Shown here: positions 1-5,522 of the stretch, in pieces
How positions within the stretch are numbered: position 1 is the stretch's first letter
Layout: each line of letters starts with the position of its first letter
Assembly: GCA_003223595.1 (NCBI GenBank)
Contig: QHVR01000277.1
Location: 1 to 5,886, forward strand
Reading direction: 5' to 3'
DNA: 5,886 nucleotides
DNA from: Acidobacteriota bacterium
GTDB taxonomy: Bacteria > Acidobacteriota > Terriglobia > Terriglobales > Acidobacteriaceae
Translations under genes and position numbers: made by a program
The notes under the pieces: model-generated
Seen by the model: the letters and a program-made list of their open reading frames with translations, nothing else
What the model was told of the DNA's origin: nothing
The model's database searches: none

Positions 1-519
1 CGCGACCTGATCCTCATCGAAACCGTGGGCGTCGGCCAGGATGAAGTCGACATCGTTCGCCTCGCCGACATCACTGTCGTGATCCTTGTCCCCGGCATGG
101 GCGACGATGTCCAAACCATCAAGGCCGGCATCATGGAAATTGCCGACATCTTCGTCATCAACAAGAGCGACCGCGACGGCGCCGACCGCGTCGAGCGTGA
201 AGTCCGCGCTTTGCAGACGCTGGCCACGCGCCAGGATGGCTGGACGCCTCCCATCGTAAAGACAGTCGCCAGCGACGGAAGCGGCGTCGCCGAACTGGCC
301 AATGCCATTGCCAGCTATGAAGAGTTCCTGCGGAAAGAAAATCTCGCCCTGAAGAAGAGCGTCGAGAACTGGCAGGAGCGCTTAGTAGAAATGCTGCGCG
401 ACGCCATGCTCGAGAAAGCACGCGCCCACCTCGGAGACATCAACGCCCTGGCGGCCGAAATCGCCGAGCACAAGCGCGATCCCTACTCCGTGGTGGAGGA
501 AATTGCGAAGCTGCCCTAG
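1..519 (+). CDS. meaB: MeaB/ArgK-type methylmalonyl-CoA mutase-associated GTPase, 3' part only
   Basis: The reading frame is open from the first base, so the gene starts upstream and lacks its start and P-loop here. What remains is 172 codons. The G3 segment ETVGVGQDEVD sits at the very start. The G4 guanine-specificity motif NKSD is at bases 160-171, followed by RDGADR, and a G5-like region (KTVASDGSGVAEL) follows. The end is a helical, charged tail of the kind that forms the dimerisation arm in MeaB proteins. From the family, MeaB is a cytosolic G3E-type GTPase that binds adenosylcobalamin-dependent methylmalonyl-CoA mutase, gates cofactor loading and protects it from inactivation. A methylmalonyl-CoA epimerase gene lies downstream on the same strand, which supports this role over a generic amino-acid-transport kinase ('ArgK') reading. 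The last codon is the TAG at 517-519. No clear terminator follows it. Confidence 0.93.
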   Translation, partial: RDLILIETVGVGQDEVDIVRLADITVVILVPGMGDDVQTIKAGIMEIADIFVINKSDRDGADRVEREVRALQTLATRQDGWTPPIVKTVASDGSGVAELANAIASYEEFLRKENLALKKSVENWQERLVEMLRDAMLEKARAHLGDINALAAEIAEHKRDPYSVVEEIAKLP

Positions 520-878
520 AGAAGGTGCCGCAAAAGAGATGCGAAATCCGCAATGTTGCAGTTTTCCACAGCAGAAGTTCACTCCGCTGTGACGAACAAC
601 CTTTACTCCAGACGCGAAGAAGTCGGACAATCACATCATGAATTCGGATTCCTTCAGCTTCCGGCCCAGAGACGCGGCTCCCTACGTCTCTGCTGACAAG
701 CAACACAAGCGCGACCGTCGCAGTTTGTGGACTGTAACTCGTTATTCTGGAAGACTTTACCTGCAACCCCTTTGGATCGAAGACTTTGCAGGGCAATATG
801 TGGACACCTACAGCGTAAGTCTCGCAAATCGAATACGTTACGAAAAGTGGTCTGAAAAAAATTAACATCAATTCGCGG
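520..878. other. Intergenic region between meaB and mce, no convincing gene
   Basis: This 359-base stretch is visibly richer in A/T than the flanking genes. A 75-codon open frame at 638-865 (+) has no ribosome binding site, no recognisable domain and unremarkable composition, so I do not call it. The clearest structure is an inverted repeat at 667-692. The last bases before mce are A-rich (855-870). I see no convincing sigma-70 promoter; TTGGAT at 772-777 followed by CAATAT at 794-799 (16-base spacing) is only a weak candidate for mce transcription. Confidence 0.6.
667..692. repeat. Perfect 8-bp inverted repeat in the meaB-mce gap
   Basis: CAGAGACG at 667-674 is the exact reverse complement of CGTCTCTG at 685-692, with a 10-base loop between them. 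No T-run follows, so it does not look like an intrinsic terminator. It could be an operator half-site pair, an RNA hairpin, or chance. Confidence 0.4.
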
Positions 879-1280
879 ATGATACCCACGTTCCAAATCG
901 ATCATCTAGGCATAGCAGTGAGGTCCCTCTCCTCCGCCAAAGCCCTCTACGAGAAGTTAGGGCTCAGCATCTCTCCCGAAGAGACGGTCGAACATGAACA
1001 GGTGAAGTTGGTGATGGTTCCCGTCGGAGAGAGCCGCCTCGAACTGCTCGAGGCCACCTCGCCGGACTCGACCATCGCCAAGTTCATTGCCAAGCGTGGC
1101 GAAGGGCTGCATCACGTCTGCCTCAAAGTACCCGACCTCGCCGCCGCGGTCGCGCGCCTCAAAGCCGATGGCGTGCGCCTGGTTTCCGAAGAGATCAAGG
1201 TCGGCGCCGGCGGCCATCGCTACGTTTTTGTTCACCCAGCCAGCACAGGTGGCGTGCTGCTGGAGTTGGTGCAGTCCTAG
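879..1280 (+). CDS. mce: Methylmalonyl-CoA epimerase (VOC/glyoxalase fold)
   Basis: This 133-residue protein matches the normal size of the family, which interconverts (S)- and (R)-methylmalonyl-CoA in the cytosol on the propionyl-CoA to succinyl-CoA route. Two VOC beta-alpha-beta modules are visible. The first opens with DHLGIAV (His9) and ends in LELLEAT (Glu55). The second contains GLHHVCLKVPD (His78/His79) and ends in GVLLELVQS (Glu129). His9, a residue in the LELLE strand, one of the HH pair and Glu129 fit the four-residue divalent-metal site known from the family. Glu129 also matches the position of a catalytic glutamate, and Glu40 is a candidate for the second. The ATG at 879 is chosen because the family begins only a few residues before DHxGIAV. 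No good Shine-Dalgarno sequence precedes it. The nearby meaB supports the assignment; a lactoylglutathione lyase is the alternative but fits less well. Confidence 0.92.
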   Translation: MIPTFQIDHLGIAVRSLSSAKALYEKLGLSISPEETVEHEQVKLVMVPVGESRLELLEATSPDSTIAKFIAKRGEGLHHVCLKVPDLAAAVARLKADGVRLVSEEIKVGAGGHRYVFVHPASTGGVLLELVQS

Positions 1281-1289
1281 GTTGTGTAG

Positions 1290-1311
1290 CCCCGGACGCC
1301 TTCGTCCGGGG
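1290..1311. repeat. GC-rich perfect hairpin, possible REP-like element, touching the tsaB ribosome binding site
   Basis: CCCCGGACG (1290-1298) pairs perfectly with CGTCCGGGG (1303-1311) around a CCTT loop, giving nine uninterrupted base pairs. It starts ten bases after the mce stop and its last G runs into the AGGAG at 1312-1316 that serves tsaB. No T-run follows, so an intrinsic terminator is unlikely. Its compact palindromic form resembles dispersed intergenic repeats known from many GC-rich genomes, but only one copy occurs in this window, so repeat status is inferred. Confidence 0.6.
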
Positions 1312-1316
1312 AGGAG
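1312..1316 (+). promoter_or_regulatory. Ribosome binding site of tsaB, deciding a GTG start
   Basis: AGGAG lies five bases before the GTG at 1322. An ATG at 1320 overlaps that GTG but is out of frame and meets a stop after four codons, so GTG 1322 is the start. The site is directly stacked on the hairpin at 1290-1311, which could limit ribosome access. Confidence 0.65.
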
Positions 1317-1321
1317 CGCAT

Positions 1322-2032
1322 GTGCTTCTTCTGATCACCGATACGTCCGGTCGAAACGGTATCGTGGCCGTGGCGCGCGCGCTGCAAGCCGGTAAACAGG
1401 ACCAAATCCAGATCCTCGAGTCCGTACCCCTGGCCGGGGGTACTTTTTCCGCGCAACTGGTCCCGCAAATCGCAGCCCTGCTCGAAAAGCATGGTTTGAG
1501 CAAAAGTCAGATCGATGCCTTCGTCGTAGTGTCCGGCCCCGGATCCTTCACCGGATTACGAGTTGGCCTCGCAGCAATCAAGGCGCTGGCCGAGATCCTT
1601 CAAAAGCCGATCGTGCCCGTCTCGTTCCTGGAAGTGGTGGCGCGAGCCGCTGGCATCGATGGACGAATCATCGCCCTGCTCGATGCCGGACGCGGCCAGC
1701 TCTACTCCGGCGAATACGAAATTTCCGGGGCGCGAGCGCAATTGATTCAGGAGCACCTGATTGCCCGCGAAGCTTTGCCCGATCTCTCCCGCGCCGTTGC
1801 CATATCCACGCCGGACGCAACTTTGGCAGGCCTTTCGCGAGAGGCCGGCCTGCGCACTTTCGAACTCAAAGCGATCCCACCGGAGATCATTGCCGTTCTT
1901 GGCTGGAGCAAACTGTGCGACGGAGAAATCGCCTCCCCTGAGCAACTGGACGCCAACTACGTCCGGCGCTCCGATCAGATATTTGGCACCCCATCGTCTG
2001 CGACGCCGCAACCGTCCACCTCAAAACCGTGA
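1322..2032 (+). CDS. tsaB: tRNA threonylcarbamoyladenosine biosynthesis protein TsaB
   Basis: The product is 236 residues, normal for TsaB. The N-terminal strand LLLITDTSG (residues 2-10) is the ASKHA-fold phosphate-1-like segment. The family signature SGPGSFTGLRVGLAAIKALA is at 71-90, and LLDAGRGQLYSGEYE at 119-133 matches the usual 'DARRGEVY' region. The C-terminal LDANYVRRSDQIF (209-221) corresponds to the conserved 'P.YvR.s.AE' end, followed by a Ser/Thr/Pro-rich tail. TsaB is a non-catalytic partner that dimerises with TsaD and, with TsaE, transfers threonylcarbamoyl to A37 of ANN-decoding tRNAs in the cytosol. The start is GTG, supported by AGGAG five bases upstream and by the fact that the family's first strand begins directly at the start. 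Its TGA overlaps the next gene's GTG (GTGA), implying translational coupling to rimI. Confidence 0.94.
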   Translation: MLLLITDTSGRNGIVAVARALQAGKQDQIQILESVPLAGGTFSAQLVPQIAALLEKHGLSKSQIDAFVVVSGPGSFTGLRVGLAAIKALAEILQKPIVPVSFLEVVARAAGIDGRIIALLDAGRGQLYSGEYEISGARAQLIQEHLIAREALPDLSRAVAISTPDATLAGLSREAGLRTFELKAIPPEIIAVLGWSKLCDGEIASPEQLDANYVRRSDQIFGTPSSATPQPSTSKP

Positions 2033-2487
2033 AAATCCGGACAGCCACTCCCGACGACATTCCTCTCCTGCTTCAACTGGAACGCGAGTCGACCACAGCA
2101 GCGCACTGGACGCTCCAGCAATACACAGACTTGTTCCGGGACGGCGCCGCTGCCAGCAGACTTGTGTTGCTGGTGGAAAAAGATGACGTGCTGCTCGGTT
2201 TCCTTGTCGCCCACCATATCGCTTCGGAGTGGGAACTGGAGAACATCGTGGTGTCATCCAACGAGCGCCGGAAAGGCATTGGCGCCCGTTTGATGCAGGG
2301 TCTGATGGACGCGGCCGGACACAGCGCCTCCGAGTTCTTGTTTCTCGAAGTCCGAGAATCGAATCATTCCGCCCGGCGTTTTTACCAGAAAACAGGATTT
2401 CAGCAGGCAGGCGTTCGCAAAGGTTATTATCGCGATCCCCCCGAGGATGCCATTTTGTACCGTCTGCAGCTTCGTAAGCTGATGTGA
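2029..2487 (+). CDS. rimI: Ribosomal protein bS18-alanine N-acetyltransferase RimI-type (GNAT)
   Basis: This 152-residue GNAT acetyltransferase transfers acetyl from acetyl-CoA to a protein N-terminus, classically the alanine of ribosomal protein S18. The N-terminal IRTATPDDIPLLLQLE is typical. ELENIVVSSNERRKGIGARLM carries the acetyl-CoA pyrophosphate loop (R80xxG83xG85). FLEVRESNHSARRFYQKTGF holds the RimI-like Glu107 and Tyr119, at the places of the catalytic Glu and Tyr of enteric RimI. The C-terminal GVRKGYYRDPPEDAILY (128-144) is the usual RimI ending. The GTG start lies inside the tsaB stop (4-base overlap); no strong Shine-Dalgarno sequence is present, so expression probably depends on coupling from tsaB. 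The real substrate could be broader than S18, as in other RimI/Rim-like enzymes. Adjacency to tsaB is a frequent bacterial arrangement and supports the call. Confidence 0.9.
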   Translation: MKIRTATPDDIPLLLQLERESTTAAHWTLQQYTDLFRDGAAASRLVLLVEKDDVLLGFLVAHHIASEWELENIVVSSNERRKGIGARLMQGLMDAAGHSASEFLFLEVRESNHSARRFYQKTGFQQAGVRKGYYRDPPEDAILYRLQLRKLM

Positions 2488-2508
2488 AAACTGCACTATT
2501 TTTTGGCA

Positions 2509-2535
2509 TTGCCGCTCTGTTACGGCTGTGTTAAT
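2509..2535 (+). promoter_or_regulatory. Weak candidate promoter for the DUF465 gene
   Basis: TTGCCG (2509-2514) is followed, after 15 bases, by GTTAAT (2530-2535), which is preceded by TG at 2527-2528 in the extended -10 position. The AT-richer gap between rimI and the next gene (2488-2570) and the gene's own strong ribosome binding site make a separate start of transcription plausible. The match to consensus is modest. Confidence 0.25.
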
Positions 2536-2570
2536 TTGAGCCCATATATCGAAGTTTGGAGGTCTGCAGG

Positions 2571-2801
2571 ATGCTGACTTCGAGAGACCAACTCTTGACC
2601 AGTCATGACGAATTCCGCCGGCTGGCTCACGCGCACTCCCAATATGCACAACGTCTGGATGCACTCACCCAAAAGCGTTACCTCAGCGAAGACGAGAAGA
2701 TGGAAGAAGTCCGTCTCAAGAAGCTGAAACTCCGGTTGAAAGACCAGATGGAATCCATCGAGCGCGAGCATCGGCTGCACTACGGCGTCAACGTAGCCTA
2801 A
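2571..2801 (+). CDS. DUF465 (YdcH-like) small coiled-coil protein
   Basis: The protein has 76 residues and is highly charged and predicted helical almost throughout. It reads as a short helical hairpin: HDEFRRLAHAHSQYAQRLDAL (12-32), a turn near YLSEDEK (37-43), then EEVRLKKLKLRLKDQMESIEREHRL (45-69). The pattern 'eFrrLa..H..y...l..L' followed by 'LKK.KLrLKDqm' is the hallmark of the DUF465/YdcH family. Family members are small cytosolic proteins without an established biochemical role. The ATG at 2571 is chosen over an in-frame TTG at 2556 because GGAGG at 2558-2562 sits eight bases before that ATG and overlaps the TTG. The gene has its own gap on each side and a likely terminator after it, so it seems to be transcribed as a single unit or as the last gene of the tsaB-rimI group. 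Confidence 0.85.
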   Translation: MLTSRDQLLTSHDEFRRLAHAHSQYAQRLDALTQKRYLSEDEKMEEVRLKKLKLRLKDQMESIEREHRLHYGVNVA

Positions 2802-2861
2802 TTCCGCATTGCCAAGCTTCCGGCGGTCCGCCCGCCTTGGGAGCAATCCACCCCGCGAAGC

Positions 2862-2883
2862 GCGCTACCCAGCGCCTTTTTTT
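2862..2883 (+). terminator. Probable intrinsic terminator after the DUF465 gene
   Basis: GCGCT (2862-2866) pairs with AGCGC (2871-2875) around an ACCC loop, followed one base later by seven T residues (2877-2883). The stem is short, but the T-run is conspicuous in this GC-rich sequence. A second imperfect hairpin just upstream (CCAA 2812-2815 plus GGCGG 2822-2826 against CCGCC-TTGG 2832-2840) has no T-run. Together they would separate the upstream genes from psd. Confidence 0.55.
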
Positions 2884-2942
2884 ATTTATACTTACGACTG
2901 TTTTGTTGAGCTGCGCCGTCCACCTTCTCAGCTTTCAGAAGA

Positions 2943-2948
2943 TATAAT
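2943..2948 (+). promoter_or_regulatory. Consensus -10 box (TATAAT) directly before psd
   Basis: A perfect TATAAT ends 13 bases before the psd ATG at 2962. No good -35 hexamer is found at 16-18 bases spacing. If used, transcription would begin around 2954-2957, giving an almost leaderless mRNA, which agrees with the lack of a clear Shine-Dalgarno sequence before psd. Its position after the terminator-like hairpin supports a promoter for the downstream envelope operon. Confidence 0.45.
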
Positions 2949-2961
2949 TGAAAGACTCCCT

Positions 2962-3586
2962 ATGGTTCGTGATGGCTACTATTACGGGCTGACGTTTATC
3001 GCAGCCGGCATTCTGCTCGGCTGGTTGACCCGTCCTGCCTGGGCCATCATTCCATTTCTTCTGGCGGCGTTCTTCCTGCAATTCTTTCGCGATCCTGAGC
3101 GGGTGATTCCCGCTGACCCGGGCGCAGTGGTTTCCCCCGGAGACGGCAAAGTCACCGATGTCGTGGTGGGTAATGACAAGCGCTTGCGCATCAGCATTTT
3201 CCTCAACGTCTTCAACGTGCACGTGAACCGCTCGCCCATTTCCGGGGTACTGCGGGAGGTGAAGTACGTGCGCGGCAAGTTCGTGAATGCGGAACATCGC
3301 GACCGTTGAAGGCGATGACGGACAGCGCGTTATCTTCAAGCAGATCGCTGGCCTGCTGGCACGGCGCATTGTTTTCAATCCCAAGGTCGGAGACCGCCTG
3401 GAACGCGGTCAGCGGGTCGGCATGATTAAGTTTGGATCGCGCGTGGACGTTGTGCTGGATGCATCCGCCCGCGTGAATGTAAAAATTGGCGATCACGTCA
3501 AGGGCGGATCGACTATTCTGGCTTACCTGCAGCCGCGCGAAACCGCGAGCGCAGGCAGCGTTTCCGCAATTCAGAAAGCGCATTGA
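2962..3586 (+). pseudogene. psd: Phosphatidylserine decarboxylase proenzyme (short PSD-A type), disrupted by deletion and frameshift
   Basis: Psd decarboxylates phosphatidylserine to phosphatidylethanolamine at the inner membrane, using a pyruvoyl group made by self-cleavage. The first part (2962-3309) reads MVRDGYYYGL, then two hydrophobic segments (about residues 6-22 and 27-41), the family motif FFRDPERVIP, then SPGDGKVTDV with Asp61 and FLNVFNVHVNRSPISG with His87. The frame then ends prematurely after GKFVNA. The second part continues in the next frame from about 3287 and holds NIATVEGDDG, FKQIAGLLARRIV and KFGSRVDV; the Gly-Ser of FGSR (Ser codon 3437-3439) is the cleavage site that yields the pyruvoyl group. 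All three triad residues (Asp, His, Ser) are thus present but in two frames. The conserved 'xxxxSxxNExN' stretch of about ten residues between NA and RN is missing. ATG 2962 is chosen because it precedes the usual N-terminus and no other in-frame start is close. The stop overlaps the pssA ATG (TGATG). It may be a real lesion or a sequence error. Confidence 0.85.
3282..3292 (+). other. Deletion/frameshift junction inside psd
   Basis: Upstream of about 3290 the psd frame is that of base 2962; downstream homology resumes in the +1 frame, at codons cgg-aac (Arg-Asn) of the expected 'NExRN' region. The lost length must be 2 modulo 3. Compared with my memory of family members, roughly 29-35 bases (about 32) are missing. 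The upstream frame runs only to the TGA at 3307-3309. Confidence 0.7.
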
Positions 3587-4449
3587 TGGCCGAGACTCCG
3601 ACCAGACCGCGACGCAGGATCACGAAGGGGATGTACATTCTCCCCTCGCTGTTCACGACTGCGAACGTGGCTTTCGGTTACTACGCCATCCTCGAGGTGA
3701 TGCACGCCTCGGCCATTGACTTCTGGCACCTCGATAATGCGGCGAAGGCCATTGGATTTGCGGTGCTGTTTGATGGCCTCGACGGCCGCATCGCGCGCAT
3801 GACGGGAACGAGCAGCGATTTCGGCCGCGAACTGGATTCCCTGGCAGACGTGATCACCTTCGGAGTTGCCCCCGCCATGCTGGCCTGGACGTGGGGTTTC
3901 CACCTCATGCCACCGGTGTTCCTCAGCCAGGGCCAGTGGCACATCAAGCTGACGCAACTGGGCGCGATTGCCAGCTTCCTGTTCCTGATCGCCGGAGCCA
4001 GTCGCTTGGCGCGGTTCAATATCAGCGGCAATCCCCAACCCTCGAACCCAGGCCGCCCGGGGAAGAAGTATTTCGTAGGGATGCCCATTCCCGCTGGAGC
4101 CGGAGTCATCGCTGCCGTAGTGCACTTCACGGCAGGCGAGCCGCTGGCAACCGCGTACACCGCCCTGGCCTGGTCGGCGATGGTGACCACGGTGGGCTAT
4201 CTGATGGTGAGCACCTGGCGTTTCTATAGTTTTAAGGACATCGATTTTCGCTCACGCCATCCGTTCCGGCTAGTCGTCGTCCTGGCAGCCCTGTTTGGGC
4301 TCATCTTCTTCTTCTCTCGCCGGGTGCTTTTTGGCCTCGCTCTGCTGTACATGGTTTCCGGGGTGTTCTGGCGACTGCAGTGGATTTTCCGACGCCGCCC
4401 TGGCGGCCCGCCTCCACCGTCCTATAAGGAGGCTTCGCAAGCATCATGA
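3586..4449 (+). CDS. pssA: CDP-diacylglycerol-serine O-phosphatidyltransferase (membrane type)
   Basis: PssA condenses CDP-diacylglycerol with L-serine to give phosphatidylserine and CMP in the inner membrane, supplying the substrate for Psd. The 287-residue product has a basic N-terminus (RPRRRITKGMYILPSLFTTAN), typical of this family. The complete CDP-alcohol phosphotransferase signature is present: D63xxD66G67xxA70R71, eight residues, G80xxxD84xxxD88. The four aspartates bind the metal ions and the substrate diphosphate. Hydrophobic segments are seen around 49-62, 89-103, 123-137, 168-182, 190-208, 228-243 and 246-260. The C-terminus ends in a Pro/Arg-rich cytosolic tail. The ATG at 3586 overlaps the psd stop by one base; a TTG three bases earlier is less likely. 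The stop overlaps the next gene by four bases (ATGA). Phosphatidylglycerophosphate synthase shares the motif, but the psd partner and N-terminus favour PssA. Confidence 0.93.
   Translation: MAETPTRPRRRITKGMYILPSLFTTANVAFGYYAILEVMHASAIDFWHLDNAAKAIGFAVLFDGLDGRIARMTGTSSDFGRELDSLADVITFGVAPAMLAWTWGFHLMPPVFLSQGQWHIKLTQLGAIASFLFLIAGASRLARFNISGNPQPSNPGRPGKKYFVGMPIPAGAGVIAAVVHFTAGEPLATAYTALAWSAMVTTVGYLMVSTWRFYSFKDIDFRSRHPFRLVVVLAALFGLIFFFSRRVLFGLALLYMVSGVFWRLQWIFRRRPGGPPPPSYKEASQAS
4425..4432 (+). promoter_or_regulatory. Strong Shine-Dalgarno sequence with long spacing before the Asd-like gene
   Basis: TAAGGAGG is a full anti-16S match located inside the end of pssA, but 13 bases before the ATG at 4446, longer than the usual 5-9. 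No other in-frame start codon lies between, so the ATG stands. Overlap with the pssA stop suggests coupling adds to initiation. Confidence 0.6.
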
Positions 4450-5522
4450 GCGACGCCGCTAAACCTACGCCTACGGCCCAAACTTCAGCGCCGCGCACCA
4501 AGCTCTACCGTGCGGCCATCGTCGGTGCAGGGTCTCTCAAGGGTAAGGAAGTCGCCGAGGTTCTGAACGAGCGCAACTTTCCCGCGGTGGATATTCGTTT
4601 GCTGGACGATGACGAATCACTCGGGCAACTCGAGGCCATGGGTGACGAGATCAGCTTCATCCAGCGGGTTCGCGCCGAGCAGTTCGAGCACGTGGATTTC
4701 ACCTTCTTCGCCTCCGATCAGGAGAGCACGCAGCGCAGTTGGAAAGACGCGCGCGACGCGGGCAGCACGATTGTCGATCTCTCCGGAGTTCTCGAAGATC
4801 AGCCGGGCGCAAACGTGCGTTGTTTGTGGGTGGAGCGCGAGCGCGGGCAAGTCGCGCTGCCGGAACTGCAGCCCGGACCATGTGTAACCGCTCATCCCGC
4901 AGCCATCACTTTGGCGCTGCTGCTGTTGCGAGTCAGGAAAGCCGGCGCGATCCGGCGCGTGGTGGCTACCATTTACCAACCGGCTTCCGAGCACGGCCAG
5001 CGCGGGATGGATGAACTGCACCAGCAGACCGTCAATCTGCTTTCGTTCCAGCCCCTGCCTAAAGATGTCTTTGACGCGCAGGTAGCGTTCAACATGATCG
5101 CGCGTTACGGGAACAAGTCGCAGCCGGGGCTGGATTCCGTGGAAGCAACTGTGTTGCGGCATTACCGGAAGATCGCCGGCAATGATGCGCCCGATCCTTC
5201 CGTTCTCCTGCTGCAGGCACCCATTTTTCATGGCCACGCCATGGCAATGTTCGTGGAGATGGATCACGCTGTGGAGTCGGAAGAGTGGGCGCGTGTTCTG
5301 GGAGGCGACCACGTCGCCATTCCCCGCGGCGAGGAAGATGCGCCGAGCAACGTGAGTTCGGCAGGGCAGGCGGATATCCAACTCTCGATCAAGATGGATC
5401 CGACGCAGCCCAATGGCGTGTGGCTCTGGGCAGCGGCCGACAATCTGCGCGTGTCCGCCGTTACTGCCGTCGAATGTGCGGAGAGCATGACCGCGATGCG
5501 TCCGACAGGGAAGATCCAGTGA
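4446..5522 (+). CDS. Aspartate-semialdehyde dehydrogenase-like (Usg-type) protein lacking the catalytic cysteine
   Basis: The 358-residue protein has the ASADH architecture: an N-terminal Rossmann nucleotide-binding part (AAIVGAGSLKGKEVAEVL, 23-40; FTFFASDQEST, 85-95; IVDLSG, 109-114), then a dimerisation/catalytic part, then a return to the first domain (DNLRVSAVTAVECAESM, 332-348). Key residues of true ASADH (reductive step of the lysine/threonine/methionine pathway) are altered. The 'NPNCST' active-site loop reads HPAAIT (150-155), so the nucleophilic Cys is Ala153. 'SGAG' reads SEHG (181-184). The substrate-binding Arg before 'PVxxGH' is Gln257, while Gln178 and His264 remain. A Cys at 146 is seven residues off and in a different context. 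This resembles the Usg branch of ASADH paralogues, whose function is unknown. It sits between pssA and lptE with 4-base overlaps at both ends. The first 20 or so residues are a Pro/Thr/Ala-rich extension. Confidence 0.82.
   Translation: MSDAAKPTPTAQTSAPRTKLYRAAIVGAGSLKGKEVAEVLNERNFPAVDIRLLDDDESLGQLEAMGDEISFIQRVRAEQFEHVDFTFFASDQESTQRSWKDARDAGSTIVDLSGVLEDQPGANVRCLWVERERGQVALPELQPGPCVTAHPAAITLALLLLRVRKAGAIRRVVATIYQPASEHGQRGMDELHQQTVNLLSFQPLPKDVFDAQVAFNMIARYGNKSQPGLDSVEATVLRHYRKIAGNDAPDPSVLLLQAPIFHGHAMAMFVEMDHAVESEEWARVLGGDHVAIPRGEEDAPSNVSSAGQADIQLSIKMDPTQPNGVWLWAAADNLRVSAVTAVECAESMTAMRPTGKIQ

Noticed and set aside
638..865. 75-codon open frame on + strand in the meaB-mce gap
   Set aside because: No ribosome binding site, no recognisable domain and no coding-like pattern; likely a chance open frame, although a small orphan gene cannot be excluded.
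1290..1311. Hairpin as intrinsic terminator of mce
   Set aside because: No T-run follows; the sequence after the stem is the GA-rich ribosome binding site of tsaB.
2556..2570. TTG start for the DUF465 gene, giving 81 residues
   Set aside because: The TTG is part of the Shine-Dalgarno region itself; ATG 2571 has ideal spacing from GGAGG.
2809..2961. Upstream extension of psd from a TTG at 2809
   Set aside because: The extension would cross the probable terminator and the -10 box, has no ribosome binding site, and adds about 51 residues unlike the Psd family before the natural MVRDGYYYG start.
3282..3309. Programmed ribosomal frameshift in psd
   Set aside because: No slippery heptamer is visible at the junction, and a conserved segment of about ten residues is missing as well, which a frameshift alone would not explain.
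3571..4125. 184-codon open frame on the - strand
   Set aside because: Antisense to pssA, whose complete CDP-alcohol phosphotransferase motif is on the + strand.
4617..5381. 254-codon open frame on the - strand
   Set aside because: It lies entirely antisense to the well-supported Asd-like gene, and its product has no family features; long antisense frames are common in GC-rich coding DNA.
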